From: Cyclostephanos tholiformis
Lineage: Eukaryota; Bacillariophyta; Thalassiosirophyceae; Thalassiosirales; Thalassiosiraceae
Reading direction: 5' to 3'
NCBI GenBank assembly: GCA_036939975.1
Contig: JALLPB010000182.1
Coordinates: 1 to 21,061 of the forward strand
Length of the DNA: 21,061 bases
The notes under the pieces were generated by a model that saw only the letters and a list, made by a program, of their open reading frames with translations, searched no databases and was not told the origin of the DNA. Of this stretch, positions 19,585 to 21,061 are shown in pieces. Each line of letters starts with the position of its first letter. Positions within the stretch are counted from its first letter, which is position 1. A program made the position numbers and the translations under genes.

Positions 19585-20680
19585 ATGGACCTATTTCGAA
19601 GGGAAGACAATGCTGCTAAGTGGTGGCGCGACCATGGAGTCGATGGGGTTGGTCAGGTTTCACGGGACACCCAATATCTACCCCACCCAAGCAGAGGTGG
19701 AACAAGAGGGTACGATATTCACCACCGTCAGATGATGGTAGAGTTGTATCGTGCCGGGAACCTTGTCCCTGGGGGAATGCTGAGGAGCATCCAGCGGTGG
19801 ATGGCAAATGGCATAATTCCCTTCCAGATGACCGGAAATAAGCCATCATCTGGTCTATCGGGTGACTACCTTCTCCTCCTCGTCATCTTCAAGCTCATTT
19901 GGCCCCAATTCAATTATTGCGAGTGTATCACGTTCATCGCAAATGAGAGCGATGATGCACGGATTTTTTCGGAGTTCGACGTCAGGTTGGCTCTGAGAAA
20001 ACTTGGCTACACCCAAAAGGTAACGTCAACGGTCGCCTATCAGGCGTTTACACAGGCAAATCTGGACCGTCGACGCCTTTTTTGGATATGGCCGTGGCCG
20101 GTTGGGATCCACGGCATTCCGCGCCATCAGTTGATTGATGCGGATGAGTTTGGTCTGCACCTCAATGCAGCAAACAGGAAGTACGGCTCAGCACCCATTG
20201 GATTGAAAATAAGAAAGCCGGGGAACTATGATCGTGGAACGTTTAAATTAACAATCATCTTGGCTGTCAAGATGGGCAATCCCGATATTCCAAATGGTGA
20301 TATTGGATCGGTAAGTAATCCTTGGTGTGGGCACGGGTTACCACCGAGCCTGGGACATCTGCGTGCTCGACACTTACAATGTGAATGAGAATCCGTAGCA
20401 TCACCGGACTCTCATTCATGATAACCTCACATCTCATCGTGCTCCGGAGGTTTACAAGGCGATACATGAGCGCGGACATCGTGTTGTATGCCGTCCACCA
20501 TACCATCCACAGGATGGTCCGGTGGAGTATGCCATTAATCAGGTCTGCCTCAATTTGACAAAAAGGTGGAATGAGGTGCACGATCTCAAGATGATGCAGG
20601 CCGTCATCGAAGAAATTATCGAAAATGACATAACTGGGATGGACGAAACTTTTTTACATTGTGGATGCATTTGGAATTAG
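19585..20680 (+). pseudogene. Tc1/IS630-superfamily DD34E transposase, decayed or spliced
   Basis: The N-terminal part (about 41-165) has a helix-turn-helix-like segment (LRSIQRWMANGIIPF, 66-80) and AYQAFTQANLDRRRLFW. The catalytic domain shows LIDADEFG (D187 the likely first Asp). After a gap come LIHDNLTSH (second Asp) and RPPYHPQDGPVEYAIN (Glu), with exactly 34 residues between Asp and Glu, the Tc1-type spacing. The frame breaks between 20311 and 20398. Removing a GTAAGT...CCGTAG intron (88 nt, phase 0) joins 19585-20310 to 20399-20680 and gives 335 residues. However, the removed segment shows WARVTTEPGTSA in one frame and LDTYNVNENP, then TAG, in another. That looks like transposase coding sequence broken by two frameshifts and a nonsense codon. 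I favour a decayed copy. No terminal inverted repeats were found. Confidence 0.75.
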
Positions 20681-20778
20681 ACATTATATTTGATTGATAT
20701 ACCAATTGAATTTTATAAGTAAATCTTTATGAGATAATACTAATTCTATGACTTCAATTACAAAATGGCAAAATGATA

Positions 20779-21061
20779 CTAGAGCTTGTTTTCCTGCTGG
20801 TCGCACAACTTCTGGGAATGGATAACATGCTTCGCCACCTCCTGCGACATTCCAATGGAGGTGTTGCCGCATGTAAACGCAGCCTTAACTAACGTCTTTG
20901 GCACGTTGAATGTGCTTGCACTCAAACACTCAAGGGCACCATACACTGCTTGCTGCGTGAGGGGAGACCCTTCAAGCATGTAGCTCGAGACATGATGCAC
21001 CGTGCGTGCAAGGAATTCATCCTCGGCAGACGGTGTCTTGGTGACTGTAGCTTTCTTGTTC
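20779..21061 (-). CDS. 3' end of an unrecognised gene, cut by the window edge
   Basis: The minus strand is open without a stop from the window edge (21061) to TAG at 20781-20779, giving at least 93 residues ending CDQQENKL. The fragment has a helical look (for example QQAVYGALECL and SQEVAKHVIHSQKL) and no recognised motif. No start is visible in the window. It converges with the transposase and lies about 100 nt from its end, so it could be a second gene of the same mobile element or an unrelated host gene. Confidence 0.45.
   Translation of the reverse strand, partial: NKKATVTKTPSAEDEFLARTVHHVSSYMLEGSPLTQQAVYGALECLSASTFNVPKTLVKAAFTCGNTSIGMSQEVAKHVIHSQKLCDQQENKL

Noticed and set aside
1..21061. 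CRISPR array, phage or bacterial operon
   Set aside because: No regular spacer-repeat array, no polycistronic spacing and no ribosome-binding sites; the genes are spliced and eukaryotic in type.

Overview
The window looks like nuclear DNA of a stramenopile alga, most likely a diatom. The reasons are short GT-AG introns (about 77-129 nt), a secreted-type protein rich in PT/SPT repeats fused to RCC1 repeats, acidic and Ser-rich low-complexity insertions in a conserved eukaryotic gene, and a degenerate transposase in AT-rich intergenic DNA. There is no sign of bacterial gene organisation. The taxon is inference.

Layout. 1-3316: AT-rich, no confident gene; foldback sequences, a cysteine-rich ORF (994-1349) and fragments of a decayed reading frame (1386-2202). 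3317-7904 (minus): one 8-exon gene for a 1304-residue secreted-type protein with two complete RCC1 blocks joined by PT-repeat linkers. 7905-11228: about 3.3 kb of mostly non-coding DNA with hairpins, a 142-nt foldback, a 16-bp perfect palindrome and one weak small spliced ORF. 11229-12600 (plus): argininosuccinate synthase, two exons. 12806-12956: long inverted repeat just upstream of the next gene. 13048-16503 (plus): ZW10-like tethering protein, three exons. 16800-18755 (minus): largely disordered protein carrying a PNRC/Edc1-like decapping-coactivator motif. 19224-19328: 11-nt minisatellite. 19585-20680 (plus): Tc1/IS630-type DD34E transposase, either decayed or spliced. 20779-21061 (minus): 3' end of an unrecognised gene running off the window.

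The genes do not form a pathway. Argininosuccinate synthase serves arginine/urea-cycle metabolism, ZW10 serves ER-Golgi tethering, the 651-aa protein may act in mRNA decapping, and the RCC1/PT protein looks extracytoplasmic. The two housekeeping genes (11229-16503) are visibly more GC-rich than the DNA on either side. The most informative results are the reconstructed double-RCC1 gene, whose exon sum closes exactly in frame and whose blocks share intron positions, and the decapping-type motif in the 651-aa protein.
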